This document shows positions 43,029 to 51,948 of a DNA stretch of 59,193 nt, in pieces; position 1 is the stretch's first letter; each line of letters starts with the position of its first letter. A program made the translations under genes and the position numbers. The stretch is from Pseudomonadota bacterium. GTDB taxonomy: Bacteria; Pseudomonadota; Gammaproteobacteria; Pseudomonadales; Oleiphilaceae. The notes under the pieces are model-generated. The model was not told where the DNA came from, ran no database searches, and saw only the letters and a list, made by a program, of their open reading frames with translations. Location: the NCBI GenBank assembly GCA_023430625.1, contig JAEZAA010000039.1, positions 1 through 59,193 of the forward strand, written 5' to 3'.

Positions 43029-44714
43029 ATGGAATTTCGGAAGTCACTGCTTACCGCAGCGGTCCTGACCACATTGGCCAGCCTGGCCGCTTGTTCCGGT
43101 GGCGACGGCGACGATGGCGCCGACGGCGCACCCGGCGTGGCTGGTACCAGCCAGACGCTGATCGAGCTCAACCGGCTCGGCAGCTATCAGGCACAGACAC
43201 CTGTGTTCGATGAAGGCGCCGCCGAGATCGTTGCCCATGATCCGCAGAATCAGCGCCTATTCGTCATCAATGCCGCTGCGGTGACGGTGGATGTCCTGGA
43301 TATGCAGGACCCAACCCGGCCAACGCTGCTGCGAACCATCGATGCCAGCGCGGAAGGCGGCTCGGCCAATAGCGTTGCGGTCTATGGTGAACTGGTCGCC
43401 GTGGCGATTGAAGCCACAACCAAGACCGATCCGGGTAAGGTGGTGTTCTACAATGCGGCCGATCTCGGCAAGGTGGGCGAAGTTGCCGTCGGCGCCCTGC
43501 CCGACATGCTGACTTTCACCCGCGATGGGCAGAAAGTGCTGGTCGCCAACGAAGGCGAACCCAACAGCGACTATTCGGTGGATCCAGAAGGCTCGGTGAG
43601 CATCATCGATCTGTCCGCCGGCGTTGCCGGTGCCACTGTGACAACAGCTGATTTCACCGCCTTCAACGGCCAGGAAGCCGACCTGCGCGCCCAAGGCGTT
43701 CGCATTTTTGGGCCGAATGCGTCCGTCGCTCAGGATCTCGAGCCGGAATACATCGCCGTGGCGCCGGATAACCGCACTGCTTGGGTCACCTTGCAGGAGA
43801 ACAACGCGGTGGCCGAGCTGGATATTGCCGCGGGAAAAATCACGGCCATTCTGCCCCTGGGCTACAAGGACCACAGCGTACTCGGCAATGAATTGGATGC
43901 CAGCAACAACGATAACGGCATTCAACTGCGCAACTGGCCCATCAAGGGGATGTATCAGCCGGATGCCATTGCCAGCTATGCCTATAACGGCAAAACCTAT
44001 TACATCACCGCGAACGAAGGCGACGCCCGCGACTATGACACCTTCAGCGAGGAGATCCGCGTGCGCGACCTTTCCTTAAACGCGGCGGCCTTCCCCAATG
44101 CGGCGGAGCTTCAAAACAATGCCAACCTGGGCCGCCTGAACGTCACGACTACCATGGGCATCAGCAATGGCTGCAACCCCAGCGATCCAGCAACCGATCC
44201 GGAAGTCGATTGTGAGTACGAGGCGATCTACGCCTACGGTGCCCGCTCCTTCTCGATCTGGGCGGCAGATGGTAGCCAGGTGTTCGACAGCGGCAGCGAG
44301 TTTGAACGCATCACGGCGCGTCTGCTGCCCGGCTACTTCAACAGCAACAACACGGAAAATTCGCGAGACAATCGCTCTGACGACAAGGGTCCGGAGCCGG
44401 AAGCCGTCACCATCGGCCAGATCAATGGCCGGACGTTCGCGTTCATCGCCCTGGAACGGATCGGCGGCATCATGGTGTATGACGTGACCAATCCGCGCAA
44501 CGCGCAGTTTGTCCAATATCTGAACAACCGCGACTTCAGCGCCTCCCAAGCGGATGTAGAGGCCGGCCAGGCGGGCGATCTCGGCCCGGAGGGCCTCGCC
44601 TTTATCGCCGCGACCGACAGTCCGATCGGCAAGCCGCTTTTGGCGGTCGGCAATGAGGTCAGTGGCACCACCACACTCTACGCCATTGATACGATTGAAC
44701 TGAAAGCAGACTAA
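43029..44714 (+). CDS. Choice-of-anchor-I family secreted lipoprotein
   Basis: The 561-residue protein has a lipoprotein signal (LASLAAC, C22), then a short Gly-X-Y stretch (GDGDDGADGAPGVAG) like a collagen linker, then a beta-propeller-like domain. Repeated motifs include VLVANEGEPNSDY, YITANEGDARDYDTF and KGPEPEAVTIGQINGRTFAF, the hallmark of choice-of-anchor-I proteins, some of which resemble alkaline phosphatases. The enzymatic activity is unknown. It is probably exposed on the outer membrane or secreted, and stands as a single gene. Confidence 0.82.
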   Translation: MEFRKSLLTAAVLTTLASLAACSGGDGDDGADGAPGVAGTSQTLIELNRLGSYQAQTPVFDEGAAEIVAHDPQNQRLFVINAAAVTVDVLDMQDPTRPTLLRTIDASAEGGSANSVAVYGELVAVAIEATTKTDPGKVVFYNAADLGKVGEVAVGALPDMLTFTRDGQKVLVANEGEPNSDYSVDPEGSVSIIDLSAGVAGATVTTADFTAFNGQEADLRAQGVRIFGPNASVAQDLEPEYIAVAPDNRTAWVTLQENNAVAELDIAAGKITAILPLGYKDHSVLGNELDASNNDNGIQLRNWPIKGMYQPDAIASYAYNGKTYYITANEGDARDYDTFSEEIRVRDLSLNAAAFPNAAELQNNANLGRLNVTTTMGISNGCNPSDPATDPEVDCEYEAIYAYGARSFSIWAADGSQVFDSGSEFERITARLLPGYFNSNNTENSRDNRSDDKGPEPEAVTIGQINGRTFAFIALERIGGIMVYDVTNPRNAQFVQYLNNRDFSASQADVEAGQAGDLGPEGLAFIAATDSPIGKPLLAVGNEVSGTTTLYAIDTIELKAD

Positions 44715-44724
44715 CCGTTTGCAT

Positions 44725-44746
44725 CTGCGGGAGAGCTTTCCCGCAG
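44725..44746 (+). terminator. Hairpin after the anchor-I gene
   Basis: CTGCGGGA (44725-44732) and TCCCGCAG (44739-44746) form a perfect 8-bp stem with a 6-nt loop, 10 nt after the stop. The downstream sequence is C-rich rather than T-rich, so termination strength is unclear. Confidence 0.5.
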
Positions 44747-44808
44747 GTTCCCCCTCCCTCGGACTCTCCCGCCTTATCCTGGCCTGCACCTGGCATCAGA
44801 CTAAGTTC

Positions 44809-44822
44809 CTGATCTGGATCAA
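44809..44822 (+). promoter_or_regulatory. FNR/ANR-type binding site for the cytochrome c peroxidase gene
   Basis: CTGATCTGGATCAA matches the palindrome TTGAT-N4-ATCAA at 9 of 10 positions. A -10-like TAACCT at 44845-44850 puts the site near -41.5, the class II activator position. Low-oxygen control of di-heme peroxidases by FNR/ANR is known in Pseudomonas and relatives. Confidence 0.65.
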
Positions 44823-44946
44823 GGCAATCTATCACCTCCGACGATAACCTCACTTTGAACACGGGATTATTCACAGATGGAGCGGTCAGCAAACATGCTG
44901 GCGTTTGCGTCCATAAGGGCTTTTTGTTCTGTAGTCGAGGCATCGT

Positions 44947-45951
44947 ATGAACAAACGAACAGGCGGGGTCACTCTCGGGCTGGCTATTGGATTGAGTATC
45001 GCTGTGGCGCAGGCGGCGACGGTGCGCAACGAGCCGATCCAGCCAATCGAGTCGGCCAAAATCGACAATCCGGCTAAGGTCGAGTTAGGTAAGCAGCTGT
45101 TTTTTGACCCTCGCCTCTCCATGTCGGGGATTATCTCCTGCAACACCTGCCATAACGTGTCGTTTGGCGGCGTGGATAACCTGAAGACTTCCATCGGCCA
45201 TAAATGGCAACCTGGGCCGGTGAATGCGCCGACCGTCTTCAATTCCAGTCTGGCCATTGCCCAGTTCTGGGACGGGCGCGCGGCGGATCTAAAAGAACAG
45301 GCGGCCGGCCCCATTCAGGCCTCCGTGGAAATGGCCATGCCCCACACCCTGGCCGTTAGCGTCATTCAGTCCATTCCCGGCTATGTGGAGCAGTTCAAGA
45401 CCGTGTACGGAGCCGAGAAGGTGGACTTGGATAAGCTGACGGACGCCATTGCCGAGTTCGAGAAAACGCTCGTCACCCCCGACTCCCGCTTTGACCGCTG
45501 GCTCAAGGGCGACGACAAGGCCTTGAGCCAGGTCGAGCTGGAAGGCTATCAGCTGTTCAAGAACAGTGGCTGCGTGGCCTGCCACAACGGCCCAGCCGCG
45601 GGCGGCACCTCATTCCAGAAGATGGGCGTGGTCGCACCCTACCAATCCACCTCGCCGGCGGAAGGCCGCTCGGCGGTAACGGGTAAGGACGCGGAACGCT
45701 TCATGTTCAAGGTGCCGACCCTGCGCAACGTGGAACTGACCTACCCCTACTTCCATGACGGGGAGGCGAGCACCCTGGAACAGGCAGTGGATATCATGGG
45801 ACGTCTGCAACTGGGTCGGCAATACAGTGCCGAGGAAGTCTCGAAGATCGTGGCGTTCCTGAAGACCCTGACCGGTCAACGGCCGCAGCTGGCGTTGCCG
45901 GAACTTCCCGCCTCGGGCGATCTGACACCACGGCCGGAGCCGTTTAAGTAA
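44947..45951 (+). CDS. Di-heme cytochrome c peroxidase (CcpA/MauG family)
   Basis: This is a periplasmic enzyme that reduces hydrogen peroxide with electrons from cytochromes. The 334-residue product has a signal peptide (cut near AQAA, residue 24) and two heme c motifs, CNTCH (C65, C68, H69) and CVACH (C209, C212, H213). It also has the FDPRLS and GPVNAPTVFNSS segments typical of bacterial CCP rather than MauG. An FNR-like site lies about 125 bp upstream. Confidence 0.94.
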   Translation: MNKRTGGVTLGLAIGLSIAVAQAATVRNEPIQPIESAKIDNPAKVELGKQLFFDPRLSMSGIISCNTCHNVSFGGVDNLKTSIGHKWQPGPVNAPTVFNSSLAIAQFWDGRAADLKEQAAGPIQASVEMAMPHTLAVSVIQSIPGYVEQFKTVYGAEKVDLDKLTDAIAEFEKTLVTPDSRFDRWLKGDDKALSQVELEGYQLFKNSGCVACHNGPAAGGTSFQKMGVVAPYQSTSPAEGRSAVTGKDAERFMFKVPTLRNVELTYPYFHDGEASTLEQAVDIMGRLQLGRQYSAEEVSKIVAFLKTLTGQRPQLALPELPASGDLTPRPEPFK

Positions 45952-46002
45952 GCCCTTTGAATGGCGCGCCGGGGCGCATCCGGCGCGAATCCAACCTTCT
46001 GT

Positions 46003-47037
46003 CTACTGCCCTCGTTCCACCAATTCCCGCAACGGAGCCGGTAGCAGGTTCCGCAGCTTAGCCCCCAGGCGTGCTTCGTGGCGCTGCCAAAGAATGCCGA
46101 GATAGATGATGCCCAGCCCGATGAATGTCAGGGCGAATGGGAACATGGCGCTGTCCTCGAACACTTCACGGGCCAGGTACCCTAGGTATGCCGCGACACC
46201 CAGGCCGCCAAAGATCGCGAATACGCGGCGTGCCAGCATGGCGCCAATGCCGATCATGACCAGATTGATACAGAGATAGATAAACTTGCCCAGCTCGCTG
46301 TTGGAGTGCATCGACGACAAGCCGCCCCAGAAGGCAATGACGCCGAACAGATAAAGCCAGAAAGCATAGTCCCGGCTGCCCTGGGTGCGGATATCCACCC
46401 AGAACGCCAGCAGCACCGTGAGCAGTCCGAACCAGAGCGAGACGAACTTACGCAGCTCCCAATTGTAATCCTCGCTGCCAAACAGAAAGGGCGTGAGATC
46501 CATGCTCATGTACCAAAGTGTCACCGCAATCGGCATCACCGAAAAAGGTAGCCGGTAGCGCCAGAGGATGACCGCGCCGCTGGCCAGTGTTGCAAGCTCC
46601 ATCAGGAGCCATTTCCAGCTCACGTAATAGTGATAATCCCGATAGCTGTCCTCATCCGGCCACCAGTTGAGGGCGGTCTGCAGGCTGTATACCGCCAGCG
46701 GCGTCAGCACCACGACAAACGTCGCCATGATTCCCGCCGGAATGCTCAGGTGGCGGCGATGGAGAAAATACTCCGTCAGCCAGAGGCCAACGGCGGCATA
46801 CGCCAGGGTGATGAAAAAGACACCCCAGCCACCGAAGCGCTCCCAGCCCAGATTCATAAACAGGGTCATGGCACCAATGGCGATCAACCCGCCGAGGTAG
46901 TAAAGGATGTGGGTCAAGCGGAAACTTGGCGTCTGCTGGACCTGCTCGTTCAAAAACGCCCACAAGCGCTCTGCCTGGGGCTCATCGAGCAGGCCTCGCG
47001 CAGTCGCTTCATTGAGAAGGCGGCGATTGATTTCCAT
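46003..47037 (-). CDS. DUF2157-type multi-pass membrane protein
   Basis: The 344-residue protein has a soluble N-terminal helix region (about residues 1-40, a DUF2157-like head) followed by about eight to ten hydrophobic helices (for example LTHILYYLGGLIAIGAMTLF). The ATG at 47037 follows AGGAG. The function is unknown. It converges with the peroxidase gene with a 51-bp gap and is divergent from the thioesterase. Confidence 0.75.
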   Translation of the reverse strand: MEINRRLLNEATARGLLDEPQAERLWAFLNEQVQQTPSFRLTHILYYLGGLIAIGAMTLFMNLGWERFGGWGVFFITLAYAAVGLWLTEYFLHRRHLSIPAGIMATFVVVLTPLAVYSLQTALNWWPDEDSYRDYHYYVSWKWLLMELATLASGAVILWRYRLPFSVMPIAVTLWYMSMDLTPFLFGSEDYNWELRKFVSLWFGLLTVLLAFWVDIRTQGSRDYAFWLYLFGVIAFWGGLSSMHSNSELGKFIYLCINLVMIGIGAMLARRVFAIFGGLGVAAYLGYLAREVFEDSAMFPFALTFIGLGIIYLGILWQRHEARLGAKLRNLLPAPLRELVERGQ

Positions 47038-47194
47038 GAATTCTCCTGATTGATGACGACCTCGACCGATTTGCGCTCATGGTGCACCGGAAGTGGTGCC
47101 TTGGAAAGACGAGAAAAAAGACATCCGTCCCATTTTCAAGCACACTAGGCCCACTAAAATGCGACCAACACACACCTATCTCTTGGAGCCTGTC

Positions 47195-48010
47195 ATGTCG
47201 CCAAGCACTGATCTACATCCCTTTGACCAGGCCGTTGCCCTGGAGCTGACCGGTCCGGATTGTTTCCAGGGGCAAATTCCCCAGACCTACGCCAACATGG
47301 TGGGCCCGTTCGGCGGCGTCATTGCCGCGGTGGCCTTGAACAGCATCCTGCAGCACCCCGAGCGCCAGGGCGATCCCATTTCCCTCACCGTGAACTTTGC
47401 CGGCCCCATTGCCGACGCGCCCTTTGCCGTCACCGCCCGCGCGGTGCGGACCAACCGCTCAAACCAGCATTGGTGTGTGGAGCTGACCCAGGGCGAACAG
47501 GTCGCGGTAACCGCCACCGCCATTCTGGCCAAGCGTCAGGAGACCTGGAGCGACGCGGAATTGCGCGCCCCCGAGGCCCCTCCGGCCGAGTCGGTGCAAT
47601 CCTGGCCGGTATCGGCGGGGCCCATCTGGATCCAGCGCTATAACCTCAAGTTCATTCGCGGCATCCTGACCCTATCCGGCAAGCCCACAGCGGATTCCCA
47701 GAGCCTGCTCTGGGTGCGGGACGAGCCGCCCCGGCCACTGGATTTCCTGTCCCTGATGGCGATGAGCGATGTCTTCTTCCCACGTGTTTTTATCCGTCAG
47801 CAAAAACGCGCGCCGGTCGGTACCGTGACCATCACCACCCACTTTCATGCGGATGCAGAGGCCCTGGCCCGGCAGGCGGATCGCTCGATTCTGGCGGCGG
47901 CGCGGGGGCAACGGTTCTATCGTAACTACTTCGATCAAACCGCTGAGCTCTGGAGCGACACTGGTGAATTGCTCGCCAGCAGCAGCCAGATGGTTTACTT
48001 CAAGGACTGA
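47195..48010 (+). CDS. Acyl-CoA thioesterase family protein (double hot-dog)
   Basis: The 271-residue protein resembles TesB-like thioesterases with two hot-dog repeats: the first around QTYANMVGPFGGVIAAVALN and SLTVNFAGPIAD, the second around PRPLDFLSLMAMSDVFFPR and GTVTITTHFHADA. It probably hydrolyses acyl-CoA; the substrate is unknown. The ATG at 47195 (MSPSTDLHPFDQ) follows TTGGAG; the longer frame from 47093 is not supported. Its 3' end overlaps the convergent sigma-factor gene by 16 bp. Confidence 0.83.
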   Translation: MSPSTDLHPFDQAVALELTGPDCFQGQIPQTYANMVGPFGGVIAAVALNSILQHPERQGDPISLTVNFAGPIADAPFAVTARAVRTNRSNQHWCVELTQGEQVAVTATAILAKRQETWSDAELRAPEAPPAESVQSWPVSAGPIWIQRYNLKFIRGILTLSGKPTADSQSLLWVRDEPPRPLDFLSLMAMSDVFFPRVFIRQQKRAPVGTVTITTHFHADAEALARQADRSILAAARGQRFYRNYFDQTAELWSDTGELLASSSQMVYFKD

Positions 48011-48540
48011 GGGGCCGGGCTTTCGTTCAACAGGATGGCCCGGATCGCCTCGCGCGCCCGGTGCAGCCGGCTTTTGACGGCGGCCATGGTGAGGTCGAGC
48101 TGGGCCGCCATTTCGCCCAGCGTCCACTGATGAAAGTCGCGCAGTAGGATCACCTCCCGATAGTGCTCAGGCAAGGCAGTCAGGGCGCGGGTTAGCTCCA
48201 GGTGCAGATCCTCATCGGAATGCCGCGCCAGCCAGTGCTCCAGGCGCTCTTCATCAAACGGGTCGTAGCCCAGGGTCTTGCGCCCCAGGCGCCGGCATTC
48301 CCGCTGCACGGTTTTGAACATCCAACTGGAAAAAGCCGCCAAGACCCGCAGGGATTCCAGGCGACGGGCAATGATCAGGAGCACTTCCTGCACCGCGTCA
48401 TCGATGTCGCTGATCATGCAGTGCTTTTGCGCATAGCGCCGGATGTCGGTCTGGCACTGCCGCAACAACTGCGCCAGTGACGCCTCGTCGCCATTGTGGG
48501 CCAGCTCCAACAGGGGCAGGTATTTTTCCGCAACCGTCAC
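47995..48540 (-). CDS. ECF-type RNA polymerase sigma factor
   Basis: The 181-residue protein has region 2 (DIDDAVQEVLLIIARRLESL, SSWMFKTVQRECRR) and region 4 (LPEHYREVILLRDFHQWTLG, LTMAAVKSRLHRARE). Regions 1.1 and 3 are missing, as in extracytoplasmic-function sigmas. No anti-sigma gene is adjacent. It starts at GTG 48540 after AGGAATG. Its likely targets are unknown; it is divergent from the lipoprotein hydrolase, which may be in its regulon. Confidence 0.88.
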   Translation of the reverse strand: MTVAEKYLPLLELAHNGDEASLAQLLRQCQTDIRRYAQKHCMISDIDDAVQEVLLIIARRLESLRVLAAFSSWMFKTVQRECRRLGRKTLGYDPFDEERLEHWLARHSDEDLHLELTRALTALPEHYREVILLRDFHQWTLGEMAAQLDLTMAAVKSRLHRAREAIRAILLNESPAPQSLK

Positions 48541-48705
48541 CGATTCATTCCTATCCAGCGCTTGAGGTCCTGGTCAGGCTTCGGCGGGCAGATAATTTTT
48601 TCTCGCACCGCGAATCCTCTTCCCAACTTTCGCCCTCTTAAGAGTACGTGTCAGGACCAGTTTTCTTGAACACGCTGCGACTATAACCAACTGGAAGGAA
48701 AAAAG

Positions 48706-49683
48706 ATGTCGAATGCTCGCCGTTTAATCACGCCCCTGCTGCTGGCCCTGCTCGTCGGCTGCGCCACGCCCTATGTCCCGGCCACCCTCCCCGACCGCCC
48801 CACCACGCCGGAGGTGCAGACTGCCACCGAGCCTAGCCGCGCCCAGGCCTTTGCCCACCACTACGGCCATTTTCCCGGCGCTGCCGGTGTGGAGCTGTTC
48901 GAGCAGGCCTGGCTGCCGCACCAGGCGCCCACGGCGGTGCTGGTCATCGTGCACGGCCTGAAGGACCATAGCAGTCGCTATGAACGGACTGCCCGCGCGT
49001 TAGTGGAACGCGGCTACGGCGTGTACGCCTTTGATCTGCGCGGTCACGCCCATTCCGCCGGTCAGCGAGTACAGGTAGAGCAGTTCGACGACTACCTTGC
49101 CGACCTGCAGATCTTCATTGAGCGCGTGCGCGAACAGCATCCAGCCAAACCCATCCTGTTGTTTGGCCACAGCATGGGCGGCGCCATCGCCACGCGCTTT
49201 GTGCAACAGCATCCCGATCAGGTGCAGGGGCTGGCACTGAGCGCGGCCGCGCTGCAGGTCAACGAATCCGCCATCACCCTGGCCGGGACCCGCATGCTGG
49301 CGAGCCTGATGCCCGCTGCGCCCTTGTTCAATCTCGACCTGGAGGAGTTCTCCCGCGATCCTAATGTCGTGAAGGCAGGCTTGAGCGACCCGCTGGTTTA
49401 CCAGGGTGCGGCACCTGTGCACACGGCGCGGGAACTCATCAACACCATTGAGGCCATTCAGGCAGACTTTTCAGCGGTCAGGCTGCCGCTGTTGATCATG
49501 CACGGAACCGCCGACAGCGTCACGCCGCCACAGGGCAGCGAAGCCCTGTATCAGCAGGCCAGTTCGACCCACAAACGCCTGAAACTCTACGAGGGACTCG
49601 CCCATGACCTGCTGCGCGAACCGGAGAAAGATCGGGTGATACAGGATTTGGCAGACTGGATGAAAGAGGTTGAGCGCCTCTAG
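48706..49683 (+). CDS. Alpha/beta hydrolase lipoprotein (monoacylglycerol-lipase-like)
   Basis: The 325-residue protein begins with a lipoprotein signal (LLALLVGC, C19) and then a serine-aminopeptidase/monoglyceride-lipase fold: VLVIVHGLKDHSSRYERTA, the DLRGHAHSAG loop, the nucleophile elbow FGHSMGGA, the Asp region MHGTADSVTPP and the catalytic His in GLAHDLLREP. It is probably bound to the outer membrane and active on lipids or esters. Confidence 0.88.
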   Translation: MSNARRLITPLLLALLVGCATPYVPATLPDRPTTPEVQTATEPSRAQAFAHHYGHFPGAAGVELFEQAWLPHQAPTAVLVIVHGLKDHSSRYERTARALVERGYGVYAFDLRGHAHSAGQRVQVEQFDDYLADLQIFIERVREQHPAKPILLFGHSMGGAIATRFVQQHPDQVQGLALSAAALQVNESAITLAGTRMLASLMPAAPLFNLDLEEFSRDPNVVKAGLSDPLVYQGAAPVHTARELINTIEAIQADFSAVRLPLLIMHGTADSVTPPQGSEALYQQASSTHKRLKLYEGLAHDLLREPEKDRVIQDLADWMKEVERL

Positions 49684-49698
49684 ACGCCGAAAACTAAA

Positions 49699-49764
49699 CG
49701 GGGCGGTGGACACGCAGGTCCCCGCCCCGAAAGGACACTTCCGCCCGCTGCTGAAGGCGGAAGT
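49699..49764 (-). terminator. Two perfect hairpins between the hydrolase and PEP-CTERM genes
   Basis: CGGGGCGG/CCGCCCCG (49699-49706 and 49722-49729) and ACTTCCGCC/GGCGGAAGT (49737-49745 and 49756-49764) form 8- and 9-bp stems. They lie between two convergent genes and probably terminate or protect both mRNAs. No T-tract is present. Confidence 0.6.
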
Positions 49765-49787
49765 ACGACAGAGGGATCAAGGCACAC

Positions 49788-50018
49788 TTATTCTTGCGCG
49801 TCTTTGTCGCGACGGCGCCGCTGGATCGCCATGGCGGCGACACCCAAGCCCAGCAGAGCCAGTGCAGATGGCTCTGGAACTTCAACGGGGGGAGGTGGTG
49901 GCGGATACTCACCGTTGTCGGGTGGCTTATGGCCACCATAGCCGCCCGCCAGAACGGCCGGGCTCAACAAGATACCGCTGACGATTGCTAAAGGCTTCAA
50001 TGCGCTTTTGAGTTTCAT
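49788..50018 (-). CDS. Very small PEP-CTERM sorting-domain protein
   Basis: The 76-residue product is almost all sorting signal: a signal peptide (MKLKSALKPLAIVSGILLSP, cut after AVLA), a Gly/His/Pro-rich middle with a run of six prolines, and a C-terminal PEP-CTERM module (VPEPSALALLGLGVAAMA then an Arg-rich tail). In known systems an exosortase cleaves at the Pro-Glu-Pro motif during export, usually with exopolysaccharide genes; none are in this window. The ATG at 50018 has a better-spaced AAGAGG than the ATG at 50027. Confidence 0.85.
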   Translation of the reverse strand: MKLKSALKPLAIVSGILLSPAVLAGGYGGHKPPDNGEYPPPPPPVEVPEPSALALLGLGVAAMAIQRRRRDKDAQE

Positions 50019-50027
50019 ATCGTCCAT

Positions 50028-50386
50028 GCCTCTTAAGATTGAATGGCGTGATTTTTCTTTGACTCTCTACGCCGAACTCCTCCATGAGAGCGCAGGTAAA
50101 AAAGCACCTTCCATGCCAGCCGCTAGAAAATTATTTTCGCCTTAAAAATCAAAAGGCAAGAGATTGTCACCATTTTTCGACAGGTGCGCCTTGTAAAAAA
50201 TTCCGGCCTTGAACAAGGGCGTCAACTATTTGATACGCAAGAGTGAGTTGTCCTGGCAGCCCCGCAGGAATGGGCGTTCGAAATCATGCCAGGACTAGAG
50301 CAAGCCAAACTACTGATCAAGCAGCCAGTAAAAGCGGCTGACGGCGCTCAAGCCTGATGATGCGCCCCAGCGCGCTTTGGAAATGC
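50028..50386. other. 359-bp intergenic region without a supported gene
   Basis: The part near 50100-50240 is AT-rich for this window, with several T and A runs, and presumably holds the promoter of the PEP-CTERM gene. The remainder up to the end of the YebE-like gene shows no clear signal or ORF with a Shine-Dalgarno sequence. Confidence 0.5.
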
Positions 50387-51100
50387 TTAATGACGCACTT
50401 GCTGCTCAAGCCTTGCCTTGAGATCGGGTGGTATCCGCATGCAGAGCGCCAGCTCGTCCAAATAAGCCTGCTCCCGGGCATTACGCTCGTCGGCGATCAG
50501 CACGCTGGCTGTATACATTTCAGCCGCCATTTCCGGGGTTTCCGCCGCTCGGGCCACATCCTGCGGATCCAGGGGCTTACTCAGCTCCTGATCAAACCAC
50601 TGACGCAGATCACCGCCTTCCGGATCCTTGGCAATTTCCTGTTCGATCATGGCGCGCTCATGGGCGTCAATGTGGCCGTCGGCCTTGGCGGCGGCGATGA
50701 TGGCTTTCAGCATGGCGTTACTGTGACGCTCCACCTCCTCTTCGGGGAGCTGGTCCAGGGGCTTGGCGGTCACCGCCCCCTGCTTCTGCTGTTGCCACTG
50801 GCTGTACGCCTGGTAAGCGACACCTGCCAGCCCCGCCATGGTACTGAGCCGCCCCATGCGGCCCATGAAGCCACGGCGGCGGCGCCCACCGATCAGCGAA
50901 CCCAGCAGGCCGCTGCTGAGTGCCGCAGTGCCGAGGCCTTTCCAATCCATGCCACTGGCCGCATTGTTCACGCTGGCGGCATTGCCCATGCCTCGCCCAG
51001 AACCGGCCTGGGGGCGACGATTTGAGGCCTGGCGGCCCTGTTGCTCCAGCATGGACTGACCGGACCGAAGCAACTTTTCCAGAATTCGACGGCTGCTCAT
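50387..51100 (-). CDS. YebE-like DUF533/TerB-fold protein
   Basis: The 237-residue protein has a Gly/Arg-rich N-terminal half with a hydrophobic segment (GLGTAALSSGLLGSLIGG) and a C-terminal TerB-like helical domain of about residues 120-235 (AIIAAAKADGHIDAHERAMI, ASVLIADERNAREQAYLDEL). Acidic residues in ADGHIDAHE resemble the metal-binding TerB pattern. The family is an inner-membrane protein of unknown function, linked to envelope stress in E. coli. It starts at ATG 51100 after GAGGAG. Confidence 0.85.
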   Translation of the reverse strand: MSSRRILEKLLRSGQSMLEQQGRQASNRRPQAGSGRGMGNAASVNNAASGMDWKGLGTAALSSGLLGSLIGGRRRRGFMGRMGRLSTMAGLAGVAYQAYSQWQQQKQGAVTAKPLDQLPEEEVERHSNAMLKAIIAAAKADGHIDAHERAMIEQEIAKDPEGGDLRQWFDQELSKPLDPQDVARAAETPEMAAEMYTASVLIADERNAREQAYLDELALCMRIPPDLKARLEQQVRH

Positions 51101-51273
51101 CGGGATCTCCTCTTTAACCTGAAGCCAGATTTTTGACCTGAAACCAACATCGGCTCCAGGGCACCGGATCGATGGAATGAGCTTATTATGATGATGCCGC
51201 CACCAAGTTCGCAGGCGCGCCCGTTGCAGCGGGTCCCGCCATCAGGGCCTGCGCGTCAGGAATGGGCCCGATC

Positions 51274-51720
51274 TCAGGTCGAGGCCAATGCCGACGCCAG
51301 GGTAATGGCGCTGGCAAGCAGGGTCAGGCTGATGCCGAGAGTTTGCTGCCACAGGGTATCCTGCTCCGCCTGGCGGTTTGCAGCCGCCAGTTTGGTGCGC
51401 GCTTTCACCCGCCGCTTCGCCACATGGGGAAAGATCAGATAGAACAGGGCAACCAGCCACAGCACGCAGAGACTGATCTCAAAACCGAGATGAGTCCATG
51501 GATAAGGCCGCTCCTGATCCAACGGTGCGCTGAGCCTGGGCGCCAGCGTTGGTGATGCCAAGATGAACAACAGAAGTCCGCCCGCCGCCAGCAACCCCAA
51601 ATGACTCGGCCGTCCTCGGGAGCCAAACGAGACATAAGCCAGGTTATTGCGCTGGTGCAGATACACCGCCAGCAGTGGCCCATACACGATGACCAGGCAG
51701 AATACCTGAAGTGTCGTCAT
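51274..51720 (-). CDS. Small multi-pass membrane protein, function unknown
   Basis: The 148-residue product has about four hydrophobic helices (VFCLVIVYGPLLAVYL, LLAAGGLLLFILASP, LCVLWLVALFYLIFP and a C-terminal one) with a short basic linker. I do not recognise the family. The ATG at 51720 lies after GGGGAGA; the TTG at 51738 is an alternative. It is divergent from ilvD. Confidence 0.6.
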   Translation of the reverse strand: MTTLQVFCLVIVYGPLLAVYLHQRNNLAYVSFGSRGRPSHLGLLAAGGLLLFILASPTLAPRLSAPLDQERPYPWTHLGFEISLCVLWLVALFYLIFPHVAKRRVKARTKLAAANRQAEQDTLWQQTLGISLTLLASAITLASALAST

Positions 51721-51738
51721 CGCATTGTTTCTCCCCAA

Positions 51739-51852
51739 TCAGTTCCTGTTTTGCGCGCCGTCCGGCTCGGCACAATCATTGCCATACCCTCGCAGTGCCA
51801 TGCCCTCGCCTTCCGCTGAAAAGCGTAGCATTTCCTGCTCAAGCTGCTGCAT
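51739..51852 (-). CDS. Possible 37-residue ORF upstream of the small membrane protein
   Basis: A short frame (starting MQQLEQEMLRFSAEGEGMAL) ends 18 nt before the membrane-protein ATG and has plausible composition. The Shine-Dalgarno sequence is weak and no homologue is known to me, so it may be chance. Confidence 0.25.
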   Translation of the reverse strand: MQQLEQEMLRFSAEGEGMALRGYGNDCAEPDGAQNRN

Positions 51853-51948
51853 CCAGCCTGCCGTTACATGCCCTTGCCCGCGATCGCTTTGCCTTTGTGG
51901 CCAATAAGCCCACCATAAACAGGACCGATTCGCCCTCCGAGGTTGCCG

